Shown piece after piece: positions 10,978-20,758 of a stretch of 64,000 bases of DNA. Both the position numbers and the translations under genes were made by a program. Numbering within the stretch: the stretch's first letter is position 1; each line of letters begins with the position of its first letter. The notes under the pieces were generated by a model that was given only the letters and a program-made list of their open reading frames with translations, was not told the origin of the DNA and did no database searches. Source of the DNA: Cryptomeria japonica (Eukaryota > Streptophyta > Pinopsida > Cupressales > Cupressaceae); assembly GCF_030272615.1 (NCBI RefSeq), contig NW_026729182.1:62001-126000 (forward strand), read 5' to 3'.

Positions 10978-11553
10978 TGTGTTGACTTGAATTTCATCAT
11001 TAGAATACTACCTGCAACAAGTTAGTTTCACAAATTATAAAGAAAATGCTACAGGAAATCCAAACTCAACCAATGAAACTACATGAAATACATATGAAAT
11101 AAAAATGCTATTATTACCTTCATGATTTATGTCTCATTGTGTCCTAACTCCAGTGTTCCTTGTTGCAGATGGTGTGCTCTCAGACAAGCAGTGATAGCTT
11201 CCAAGATGACATATGAAGAATGGACTGATAACTAGTAGTTAACTAATGCTATGATATGCAAAGCTAAATGACTATGCTAAATGATTATGCTAAATGATTG
11301 GAGGAAATAATTAAATATTAGATATTTAATTAATTGATTAGAATGATAATTAAATATTAGATATTTAATTAATTAGAAGAATAAGATAGATGAATTAATT
11401 AATAAAATATTTCTATTAAATTAATTAATAAAAAGACACGAAATGAATTAAATAAATTAATCTTTTCAAATTAACTATTTATTAGAAAAATAAACATTAA
11501 ATAAATATAAATTATTTATTTAATCGCTCATAGCCAATTTTTATGTGTATACA
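10978..11553 (-). repeat. TE-1 5' LTR, internally deleted
   Basis: Begins TGTGTTGACTTG and ends TTATGTGTATACA. Its 576 bp compare with 1176 bp for the same LTR at 62673-63848. The outer parts match; about 600 bp is missing at a shared 'aaatgatt' phrase near 11300. The remaining 3' part is dominated by 'aattaaatattagatatttaattaatt' type AT palindromes. Confidence 0.88.
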
Positions 11554-12536
11554 GATACATAAAAAGGTGTATGGTGAAGTAGGAACAGATCCAACTTTAA
11601 AACAAATAATGTTATTATCAATATTTTTATGTTTCTAAACCCCCATTCAATATAAACACAATTAAAAACAAAATGATACTACATCATGATATCTCTAAAC
11701 AAAATATTTTTAATTTGGTAAATACTATAATGTATAAATTTGACATAAAACTTAATATTAAAAAATATATTGTTAATTTTATTTTTTAATAGAATGGTCA
11801 AACACCCCAACAAACTCAAGCAACCATAACCACTCTTACCTACATCTGAATCCTAAAGAAGCCCCAGCGCATCATGCTAAACAAGAGTCAAAATTATTCA
11901 TTACAATTCTTAAATATAGAATTTGAAAAAAAGTAAATTATAATTTATTTATAATAAATAAAAGATAATGATATTTTGGTGCATTCTAAAAATTAAATAA
12001 AAAAAGTCAAAAACATATTACACCTCTATGACAGGTGGACTTTAGACATCCCAAAAAAATGTTGAAAATCGTGCAAAGTGCGTGGGAAGATGAAACAACG
12101 ATAAACGCCTAAATGAAAGTTGATTCCCACACAATAGCGGTAAATGCGTAAATGAAACTAAGTTGGCAATATACGATTGTCCAGTGTAAATCCAAACACT
12201 AGCCATTAACCTAACCTCAACAATGATGTAAACCCTAACTACAAACCTAACCTTAACCCTAATTGCAAGACAGAAAGAACCCTATTCCTTATTGAATTAG
12301 GCCTACTATTTTAAACCAAATCAAATCCTAACCCTAATAGTAAACCAAAATGAACCCTAATCCTTATTGAATTAGGCTTACTATTTTGATTCCAATCCTA
12401 ACTATAATTATAAATCTAGAATTGAACCAAATGGAATCCTAAATCTAACACTGTAGCAATCCAAAATATACAACTATACAACAATATATAATTTAAAATT
12501 AATTTATGTCATGTCTTTCAATTCATGCTGGAATTG

Positions 12537-12710
12537 TTACTAGCTTATATATATTTAATTATATATATAAAATAAACCGAGATATGTTCTTCTCGAGGCC
12601 CCTATTATCATTTAATGTTGATAAATTAATAAAAAATAGGCGCCTCTAGAAGGATATCTCTGGGCTTATTATATATATATATATATTATTAAATATATAT
12701 AAGCTAGTTA
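12537..12710. mobile_element. Small MITE-like inverted-repeat element
   Basis: About 170 bp. The left arm starts TTACTAGCTTATATATATTTAAT and continues through ATATGTTCTTCTCGAGGCCCCTATT. The right arm is its imperfect reverse complement (AATAGGCGCCTCTAGAAGGATATCTC ... ATATATATAAGCTAGTTA), leaving a loop of about 35 bases. No coding capacity. Superfamily not determined because the target duplication is ambiguous in this AT-rich context. Confidence 0.65.
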
Positions 12711-12869
12711 TTTTTCCTCTTGAATCTTGTGCATCTTTCTCTCACCCCTTCCAAATCTTTTTGTAAAGCATCAGTCGACAAATTTTCCTCTATTTTGATG
12801 GATCCAAAACGTTGATCCAAAAATTTGAACACAACTTAATCAAAAGAGCATCATCATTAAATCATTCAT

Positions 12870-14640
12870 TGTGGAAATCTCTTGTAGTCACATAAATCTG
12901 TCCACTTAATTAAATGAATACTTAGTATTTATTTGATTATTTAACCATCAATTAATAATTAATTAAATTAATATTTAATTAATTCATCTTAACCCTCTTC
13001 TCCTATTAATTAAATAAATTATTCAATTTATTTGATTTAATTCACTTAACCAAATTCAGACCATTAATTAAATAAATAAATCATATTTATTTAATTAAAT
13101 CTTCTCTCACATTTAAATAAATTAATATTTATTTAAATCCCCCAAAATCCCACCTCTCACATTTAAATAAATAAATCATTTATTTAAATCACCTTTATCC
13201 TCCACCCACTTGTATTTTCCTACAAAAGCAAGTTGCACAACTATTTTAAATAAATTATTTATTTAAAATCCTATTTATCCTCACCCACTTGAAACCTTTA
13301 ATGGTTTCCCTTAAAGTAGTCAAACTTGATGGCTTTAAAGTCTTCAAACTTGATGGCTTCCTTCTATAGTCTTCTTAAGACTTTAATGGTTTTCCTTAAA
13401 GTCTTCAAGCCTTTAATGGTTTCCCTCAAAGTCTTCAAGCATTTTAAATGCTTTATCTTCATTTTTCTCATTTAAATAAATTAATATTTATTTGAATATT
13501 TATCCAAATGCAAATTACACCATTTAATTGAAATAAATGATTTTATTTTAATTGAAAATACCAAAATTTCTCCCACTTGCATTTTCCTACAAAATCCACT
13601 TGTATGCCTAAACCCCTTCTAAATTCTTCTAAACCCTTCCTAATTAGCCTAATCCATCCCCTAAATATTGTCACATTCCTAAGCAAATTGGAGTCACTTC
13701 TCAAAGACTCCAAAGTCTTTGAAAAGCAATTAATGCTTTGTGTGTTCAACAAATTAACCCTCAAAGTCTTGGATAACCTTTGAAAGCTTCCAACCTTCAA
13801 CCACTAAATGGCTCAAAGTCTTGGATAACCTTTGAAAGCTTTCAACCTTCAACCACTTAATCCCCAAAGTCTCCAATAACCATTAATGGTTAATTCAACC
13901 CTCCCACATGGTTAAAACATTTGTTTTGACTCAACCTCTACCCAACCCAAAGGTCTCATCAGGCCATTAATGTTTTGACCATGATTATCTCTTAATCATT
14001 TGCACAAAGGTTTATCCTTGCATTAACTCTTAATCCAGTGGGTAATCTTAATTTGGACTTGACCCTTACCTTCTAGATAACCATGAGGTCTTCTCAGGCC
14101 TTTAATGCCTCCAACCTCTTCTCTCAACCCAATCCTATGTTGACACTTGTCACCATTTTATTGGTGCCAATTGTGCACATGGATCCCCAACTTTCAAACT
14201 GGGCCCTTGATTAAACCATTCAATCTTAACCCTTCATTTCCCCATTTCTTCTATAAATAGAACCCTTCTCCTCAAGCAAAAGGGAAGCATTTAGAGTATT
14301 GTTGTTATACTGGCATTAGCATAGAGCTTTTTCATAGCATCACTATCTACTCTTGCATAGTATTTGCTTATCATATTCAACCATCTTGAATCTCCATATG
14401 GCATCCATGGCTAGTGCTAAAAGCTGAGAGATACACTCATTTGGGACTTGGAGAGGAGAGGAACAAGGGAGGAGCAACTATGAGCATCTTGATTAGCTAT
14501 TTCATTCTATGTTTATATGCTTTCTATTTCATGCTTAATATCTCTCTTGATATGCCTGTTTAGGATAATCTTTTGTTGCTAACACTAATGTTTGTTTCTT
14601 GTGCTCTTGTGTGTGTTGCCATCAAACAGATTTTCTAATC
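12870..14640 (+). repeat. Large solo-LTR-like insertion (LTR-X family, copy 1)
   Basis: This about 1.75-kb stretch interrupts block A relative to block B (at 'attaaatcatt', 12868). It has AT-palindrome-rich 5' sequence and short Thr/Ser-codon-like repeats such as 'aaagtcttcaa'. A core promoter follows: TATAAATA at 14252-14259. The same sequence order recurs in LTR-X copy 2 (27640-28280 plus 39679-40195). The exact ends are uncertain. I see no coding region. Confidence 0.65.
13760..13866 (+). repeat. 53-bp tandem duplication in LTR-X copy 1
   Basis: Two copies of a unit beginning TCAAAGTCTTGGATAACC lie head to tail at about 13760-13812 and 13813-13866. They differ at only a few bases. Confidence 0.75.
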
Positions 14641-15156
14641 CTTTTTGCAGAGCATCATCTCTTATCATTAATTTTAAAGTAATGTTAAAAATTTCTCAAC
14701 TTTTATTACAACTTAAAAATAAAATCAATATTATAAATTGTAATGATATTATCATTTTAGCTGCCAACAAAGGTTTAAATTGTTAGTGATATATGAAGCT
14801 TTAGTCTACTCATATCTATAGGAATTGGGCATGGGAGAGTAAAAAATACACATCATACAAATGTTTTTTATTTTCTTCAAATATTTTAATGAAAGGTTAA
14901 AAAAAATAAAAATTCAAAAATAAAACCAATATAATGAATTTTAATTATATTAACTTTTTATCTACCAACAAAAGTTTAAATTGTCAATAATATATGAAGC
15001 TTTAGTCTAACTTCATCTACACTCATCTTTAGGAAGAAACTTATTAAAAAATTATATAGAATTAAGAAATGAAAAAAGATATAATTGTATTTTCATAATG
15101 GGATAAAATGACAAGTTTGAAATATTCATAATAAAAAAATATTAAATATTATAAAT

Positions 15157-15244
15157 ATAATTGTAGATATGAGACATAAAGATTTTAGTCAATATATTCT
15201 ATAATTGTAGATATGAGACATAAAGATTTTAGTAAATATAATCA
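15157..15244 (+). repeat. 44-bp tandem duplication
   Basis: Two copies of ATAATTGTAGATATGAGACA plus 24 bases, offset by 44 bp (15157-15200, 15201-15244). It lies at the right edge of block A and directly before the coding remnant. Confidence 0.75.
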
Positions 15245-16210
15245 CCCATGGACATTATACACTAGGGATTATTTAGGTTTTTGTTCTGATTGCATTTTGG
15301 AAAACTATGTTGATTGCAAGAACCAAGAGCTTGGACATGTCAGTGAATGGAAACTGGTGCCACTAGATGTTTCTGACACATACGAGAAAAATGAGGATGA
15401 AATCTTTGAAGACATTGTACACTAGGGATTATTCATGTTTTTGTTTTGATTGCATTTTAGAAAACTATGTTTATTGCAAGAACCAAGAGCTTGGATATGT
15501 CAGTGAATGAAAATTGGTGCCACTAGCTGTTTCTGACACATACGAGAAAAATGAGGATGAAACCTTTGAAGACATTCCTTTGATTTTCTGCTGATTATGA
15601 CCATATTTTAGGATTGATTAATAAAGGTATACACATTTAAATTATATTTATATATTTCCTTTAAAAATGTTGCATATGTAAATAAATTATAAGTTTTTAA
15701 TCGAGTACATTTTAAATTTATAACTTGTTTCAAATTGCAGGAGATGGAAATATAGAAGGTGTTAGTTATTATTTATTATATTGAATAGAAGAGAGAAATA
15801 AGTTAACAAAATTTGAAATAAGCGATGGAATGTCCTTTCCCACAGGTTTTAACTGATTTGAACATTTAAATTTATTTATTTATTTTAAACATGCACATGT
15901 GCACATGTTTTAATTTTTATATACACATCTTACACAAATTTTTAATTTCGCATTTCTTATACATGTACATGCAGGCTCAGTTGTAGTGAAAGGGACATAT
16001 TTCAAACAAATTAAAATTGTTAAACATGGGATTCATTTCATTGAATACCAAATTGACAACAAGCTATATCAGTATAGCTACTTGGTTATTGATGTTGGCC
16101 TAATTCTTCATACAGTTCCACATCATGGGCGGTCTTAAAAGTGGAGACTAGATAGTGAAGATCATGAGAAAATATTAAGTTTTATTGAAGAGTGATTTGC
16201 ACCACTTGAT
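15245..16210 (+). pseudogene. Unrecognised spliced coding remnant with a tandem-duplicated exon segment
   Basis: The first readable stretch (LYTRDYLGFCSDCILENY ... VPLDVSDTYEKNEDE) is followed by a second, nearly identical 160-bp copy that has gained a stop. Plausible splice sites follow: donor AAG|GTATAC near 15627, acceptor TTGCAG|GAGATG near 15740, donor CACAG|GTTTTA near 15846 and acceptor ATGCAG|GCTCAG near 15975. The last block reads VVVKGTYFKQIK ... YQYSYLVID, ending in stops near 16137 and 16190. I do not recognise the family. The wording is reminiscent of proteins carried by plant DNA transposons, but that is only an impression. Confidence 0.4.
15251..15570 (+). repeat. 160-bp tandem duplication
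   Basis: Unit 1 15251-15410, unit 2 15411-15570. Each begins GACATT and a third GACATT follows at 15571. About ten substitutions separate the copies by eye. Unit 2 carries changes that create stops, so the second copy is probably the less constrained one. Confidence 0.88.
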
Positions 16211-16489
16211 GTGGTATGAAATATAAATAGTTCACCTAAGTAAATGTGTTTGAACCCATAAATTAATTTTAATATATCTTGTGATGTTAAAAATAATAAC
16301 TTACGTGTGTGTACACATGTACAAAGTAAAAATTTGTGACATGTGGATGAGTTGAAAATGTCTTAAGCCTAGATGTATACACAATTAGGATCATGTATAT
16401 CTTTAAATTAGGACATGTATGAAATTTGATTTAAATTATTTCTAGTACATTTTTGTATTTAAGTTTGAATTAGTTCATGTATTCATTTT

Positions 16490-16946
16490 TGTGAGATTTT
16501 GCCAAGATAAAGAGGAAATGGAAAGCACAAATAAGAGAACAAAATAGATGATAGGAATAAACTGTATTCTATCAAGATGAAAATACTGATCAACTAGATC
16601 ATCAATCATTATATACAATAAATATGAGCATGCATATATAGGCAAGGCTATATGGATATGTGAGCACACAAACATGACATGTGTCTCAATAAGAAACAAG
16701 GGTAGGTAGGAAATAGGTGTGGGTAGGTAGGAGAAACAATATAATATTCCACATGAGTTGGATCACCCACTGAATATGGAATTAACAAGATAAGTCCATA
16801 AAAGGTGGAAATTCTCCTACACACACTATCCCAATGTGGCACAAACACCCAAGTGTCTCATACCCAAACTACTATGTAATGCATTTCCTAAGTAAACTTA
16901 AGTAAGGTGTAATAATATCCATGATGAATAATTATTTACACCAACA
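16490..16946 (-). repeat. TE-3 3' LTR
   Basis: 457 bp, TGTGAGATTTT to TTTACACCAACA, same family as the TE-2 LTRs. Confidence 0.9.
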
Positions 16947-17520
16947 CTCGCCCTTAAGTGCAACTTAGGGGAATGCACTTAAGTCTACAATGCAACTAAG
17001 AAATGCAAGATGGGTCCTGGCTACAAGGCCATGTTAGGTACCCATGTACAAATGCAAATTCATGCAAACCAATGCAATGAAATCTCTCACAAAGCAGAGA
17101 AAGAGAGAAAAATACCTCCCCCCCCCAAAAAAAAAGAGATGAAAGCTATACAAGAGAACTTTCATAGAATTATGTGAGGAACAAAACCCCATGTGAGGAA
17201 AAAGTCCCCCCTATATGAGAGAAGAAGAGAAGCTAGGAAGCCCCCCCCCCCCAATGTAGAATCTGCACCAATGATAGAAGCTCGATGATGAATGAAGAAA
17301 CTGCTCCATGAATGTCAAACAACATTCCTCCCCTTAGGAAGAAACAAAACCAAATATGTATCCATGAAGTCTCCCCAATCATGAAGGGAAGATGTATGAA
17401 AAAAAATCATGATGAATGAAGTCTCTGAAAACTGCTCAAGTGTTCCCATGTCGATGCTGAAAGATACCCCCTCCAAAGGTGGTAAACTGCTCCACAATGC
17501 AGAAAAAGGCATTCCAAGAT

Positions 17521-18248
17521 CTAGTGGAGATGAATTTGCAGAACAATAGCCAAAGACTCACATGTCTCCTCAAAGGATAAAGAGACCTCCTCCAACTGTT
17601 GTACATAGGAATCCACAATCAAATCAACCTTGAAAGAATGATCATGTAGAGAATGAACAAGAGGGTCAGAGTGTTCCCTCGCAACAATTGAAGAAGGATC
17701 ATCTTCATCAAAGAGAAGATGAATATCATCAATGGTGTCTCCCAAATCTGCAATGTAGGATTCCACAAAAAAACCTGCAATGTCTGTCAAGTAATCATCC
17801 CAAGAAACTGAAGCTGGAAGATGATAAATGTCCTGCAGCACTGAATCACATGAAGGCAAAACTGTCGCACCATCCACATCATCAGGTGCAATAGGTGATG
17901 TGATATCAATAGGAGGGGATGAAACATAAGGCTCAAGAATGGGGTCACATGTGAGAATTCCTAAGTTCAAGTACCCATAATTCTCCTCATAATCCGAATC
18001 ATGATAAGAAGTGTGATCATCATGTGTAGAATCATCATATGTAAAATCATCGTCATCAACAAAAAAATGAAAAGGAGTATAACCGAGATGCATGGTCAAC
18101 CACCCCAGTCGTAATGATAGCTCTAGACTCCAAGTCTCTAACGAAAACCGACTCAGGTGTGAACTCCACAATTCTCTACATTTGAGCCTTGCACCATGCC
18201 GCAAATTTTGATGGGCAATCATACATACATGGACATGATTGGGAAACC
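17521..18248 (-). pseudogene. TE-3 pre-integrase-like segment and acidic tail
   Basis: In one frame the start reads VEFTPESVFVRDLESRAI followed by GVVDHASRLYSFSFF, recognisable as the GAG-pre-integrase region that precedes copia integrase. The main open frame then runs through an Asp/His-rich stretch (DDDDFTYDDSTHDDHTS). It ends with the acidic tail shared with TE-2 (DDIHLLFDEDDPSSIV, QQLEEVSLSFEETCESL). The integrase catalytic core is absent, replaced by this unrecognised acidic sequence. A frame change near 18090 joins the two parts. Confidence 0.6.
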
Positions 18249-18367
18249 TGTGAAATTTTGCCAATATCTAGAGGCAATGGAAAGCACAAATAAGAGAGAC
18301 AAAATAGATGATAGTAATAAACTGTATTCTATCAAGATGCAAAATATGATGAACTAGATCATTACAA
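18249..18367 (-). repeat. 119-bp fragment of the TE-2/TE-3 LTR inside TE-3
   Basis: Starts TGTGAAATTTTGCCAA and runs to about GATCATTACA, matching the first 119 bp of the 16490 LTR in the same orientation. It sits between the protease start and the pre-integrase remnant, where internal coding sequence should be. Confidence 0.85.
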
Positions 18368-18871
18368 GATGTTGACTGATTATCCGTACAAACAATGTAG
18401 AAAACATAGACTGCAAAGATGCCATATGATGAGAAGCCCCTAAATCTAGAAGCCATCTCCATGAATCATGACTTGTAGTAGCACAAAGAGCTTTTCCTTT
18501 TCTTGTCCCAAAAGAGTGAGTCTTCCTACTTGTAGAAGCCATGAATGCTTTCCCTTTTCCTTTTGAATGTGAGGAAATATAAGTTGATGAATCATCCTTC
18601 TTGTAGATATTAGGCAAATCAATGTTATGTTTTTTGAAGATATGTGTGAGCTCATCAATCTTCTTAGAATGGCAACGACGCTCCTCATGACCAAACTCTT
18701 TAAAATAGGCACAAGTAGGTCTCTCCCTCTTTGTTGAATTGTCCCTCTTGGAAGATGATGAATCTCCTTATTATGGAGAAGATGGTGCTTTGTCCTTAGG
18801 ATTTGATTGCCATTTCTTCTTGTTGGAGTTGTCCTTTCCTTGATTTCCTTTGTTCTCTTGATTTGCCACAC
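18368..18871 (-). pseudogene. TE-3 nucleocapsid-like region and protease start
   Basis: Overlapping frames encode a degenerate zinc-knuckle-like stretch (CAYFKEFGHEERRCHSKK), a Lys/Ser-rich linker (SHSKGKGKAFMASTSRK) and the copia protease active site WLLDLGASHHMA, where D-L-G replaces the usual D-S-G. The frame is cut by the LTR fragment about 30 residues after the active site. Confidence 0.75.
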
Positions 18872-19485
18872 TTAGAAGTCTTAATAATGCCCATGCTTAT
18901 CAACTTAGTTTGTTCTATCATCAACATTTTGGTGAAAGCATCAAATGTAGGCATTGTATAGCTTGAACCCATTGTCATCCTATGGGTTTGGAAACTAGAA
19001 ACAAATTTTGCGTATTCTTGTGGAAGCTTGCCGATCAAGTTGAAGATCAATTGAGTATCCTTCTTATCAATGTCACAATCCTTGAGTTGTACCCTCAACT
19101 CTTTTTCCTTAGTGACATAATCTTGTATAGTATCAAATTTCTTAGGATCTAACATGGTGAGATCACTACCAATTTGATATACCCTAATCTCATCAACTTG
19201 ACCATACAAGTCTTGAAACTTTTGCCAAGCATCCTTGATTAGAGTACATTTCTCAATATAAAAAATGAGATCTTTTGATACATACTTTCTTAAGGTACCA
19301 ATTTCCATGATATTTTTAGAGAGCCAATCCAAGTGACCAACAGGATCAATCTTAGGATCAACGGGAGAAACAATAGTTCCATCAATGTAATGAGTTAGTC
19401 CTTTTTCCATAAGTTTACTCCATGCATCAATTTTCCAAGTACCATTATTATGAGGAGTTAAGAGAGGAAACTTAGAAGAACCCAT
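18796..19485 (-). pseudogene. TE-3 gag (copia, UBN2-type)
   Basis: Start chosen at the ATG ending at 19485 (MGSSKFPLLTPHNNGTW), because this matches the usual copia gag opening; the open frame itself extends upstream. Motifs: W..DAWSKLMEKGL, HLDWLSKN, AWQKFQDLYGQVDEI, TIQDYVTKEKELRVQL and IFNLIGKLPQEYAKFVSS. It is open through this part and is the better-preserved gag of the family, continuing by frameshift into the nucleocapsid region. Protease and later functions are broken. Confidence 0.82.
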
Positions 19486-20278
19486 AGTAGAAAAAAGGGA
19501 AAAACACAAGATAGAGAGAGGCACAATCACACAAGACACCCCACCAAATTACTCAATCAAGAAACCCCCCCAAAATCATGATTTGGCACTTTATACTTAG
19601 TGCATGTACAATGGGCCACTTACAAAACAAAGAAAGGTGGACTTCTGATGTCAACTTTACAACTTATCAAAATGAGATATAAGAGACTTCAACAAATACT
19701 GCTAGTGATCTAAACTGAGATCCAAGCAAAATACAATTAACAAATAGGCCAAAAAATGACCAAATATTGAAAGTACAATTTCTACTCAAAGTCACTGCAA
19801 AAAATGGCAGATAATGAAAGAAGACAAAAAATTATGCACTTTCAAAAAAATGGCACCTGTAAAAGAGTCCATATGAGCCCAAACGATGCCTCCAAAGTTG
19901 TAAAAATCGGGATTTCACGATCAGAAAATTTTTGCACCACTATACCGATCACGAAATCCTACCCCAAAACAAAAAAAAATTGCTAGAAAAAAGGAGTCCG
20001 GATGAGTGAGATATCACTATTTGAAAATTGCCTGCAAAATTACAATTTCTGGAAAATTTCCGTCGCAGCTTCAAACTTCAACCTCTAGATTTGGCCTTCG
20101 ATGTCCGATTTGGATGAAACAAAAGACAAAATTGACTTTATTGGACCTCCTCAATCCAATGATAACCTCATATTTGACCCATCAAGCTTCAATAATAACC
20201 TGCAATATAAAGCTCCAAAATACACAACCCCAAATTGCATCAAATTTATTTCAATTGGCAAACCAATGACACTGTAAT

Positions 20279-20291
20279 GGCTCTAATACCA
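20279..20291 (-). other. TE-3 primer binding site (initiator Met tRNA)
   Basis: Minus-strand TGGTATTAGAGCC directly next to the 5' LTR. One base differs from TGGTATCAGAGCC, complementary to initiator Met tRNA. Confidence 0.88.
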
Positions 20292-20753
20292 TGTGACATT
20301 TTGCCAAGATCAAGAGGCAATGAAAATCATAAATAAGAGAGAACAAAATAGATGATAGGAATAAACTATATTCTATCAAAGATGAAAATATTGATAAACT
20401 GGATCATCAATCGTTACATACAATGAATATGTCTACATATATAGGCAAGGCTATATGGATATGTGAGCACACAAACATGACATGTGGCTCAATAAGAAAC
20501 AAGGGTAGGTAGGAAATAGGTGTGGGTAGTTAGGAGAAACAATATGATATTCCACATGAGGTGGATCACCCACTGAATGTGGAATGTAACATCAAGATAA
20601 GTCCACAAAAGGTGGAAATTCTCCTACACACACTATCCCAATGTGTTAAAAACACCCAAGTGTCTCATACCCAAACTACTATGAAATGCATTTCCTAAGT
20701 AAAATTAAGTAAGGTGTAATAATATCCATGATGAATAATTATTTACACCAATA
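20292..20753 (-). repeat. TE-3 5' LTR
   Basis: 462 bp, TGTGACATTTT to TTTACACCAATA. The terminal CA has become TA. The target duplication ATTTT follows. Confidence 0.9.
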
Positions 20754-20758
20754 ATTTT

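Larger units (their letters stand above)
1..11553 (-). mobile_element. TE-1: Tat/Ogre-like Ty3-gypsy retrotransposon, left end cut by the window
   Basis: Reading leftwards on the minus strand the order is 5' LTR (10978-11553), tRNA-Lys primer site, a leader of about 2 kb, gag, aspartic protease with a G-patch, a linker region, reverse transcriptase and the start of RNase H. Integrase and the 3' LTR lie beyond position 1. The RT has Tat-lineage wording (LNKACPKDDFPLP, MPFGLKNAGATYQRA, YVDD). The element is dead: it has frameshifts and stops, and TE-2 is inserted in it at 1786-5253. Family assignment rests on recognising RT motifs and the primer site, not on a database search. Confidence 0.88.
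11446..15244 (+). repeat. Duplicated block A (same locus as block B, without the gene)
   Basis: 11446-12178 matches 44360-45112 almost base for base, including the last about 108 bp of the TE-1-family LTR and its flank. 12708-12868 matches 49218-49355, and 14760-15200 matches 49360-49740. All are in the same orientation. In block B the F-box gene lies between the first two matching parts. Here that interval (12179-12536) is short AT-rich sequence with many 'aaccctaa' phrases. Block A has gained a MITE (12537-12710) and an LTR-like insertion (12870-14640). Confidence 0.85.
16490..20753 (-). mobile_element. TE-3: Ty1-copia element of the TE-2 family, longer and older
   Basis: LTRs at 16490-16946 and 20292-20753 bound the element, with a perfect 5-bp target duplication ATTTT (16485-16489 and 20754-20758). 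Going leftwards the order is 5' LTR, primer site, leader, gag, the start of protease, a 119-bp LTR fragment, a pre-integrase-like remnant with an acidic tail, and 3' LTR. No integrase core, RT or RNase H is present. The LTRs differ more than those of TE-2, so the insertion is older. Confidence 0.9.

Noticed and set aside
12220..12360. Interstitial telomere repeat
   Set aside because: 'aaccctaa' phrases occur several times but are irregularly spaced. The similar phrase near 47260 in block B suggests ordinary low-complexity sequence.
16490..18367. 16490-18367 as a complete nested element using the 18249 LTR fragment as its second LTR
   Set aside because: The fragment is only 119 bp, has no primer site next to it, and the target duplication ATTTT pairs 16485 with 20754 instead.
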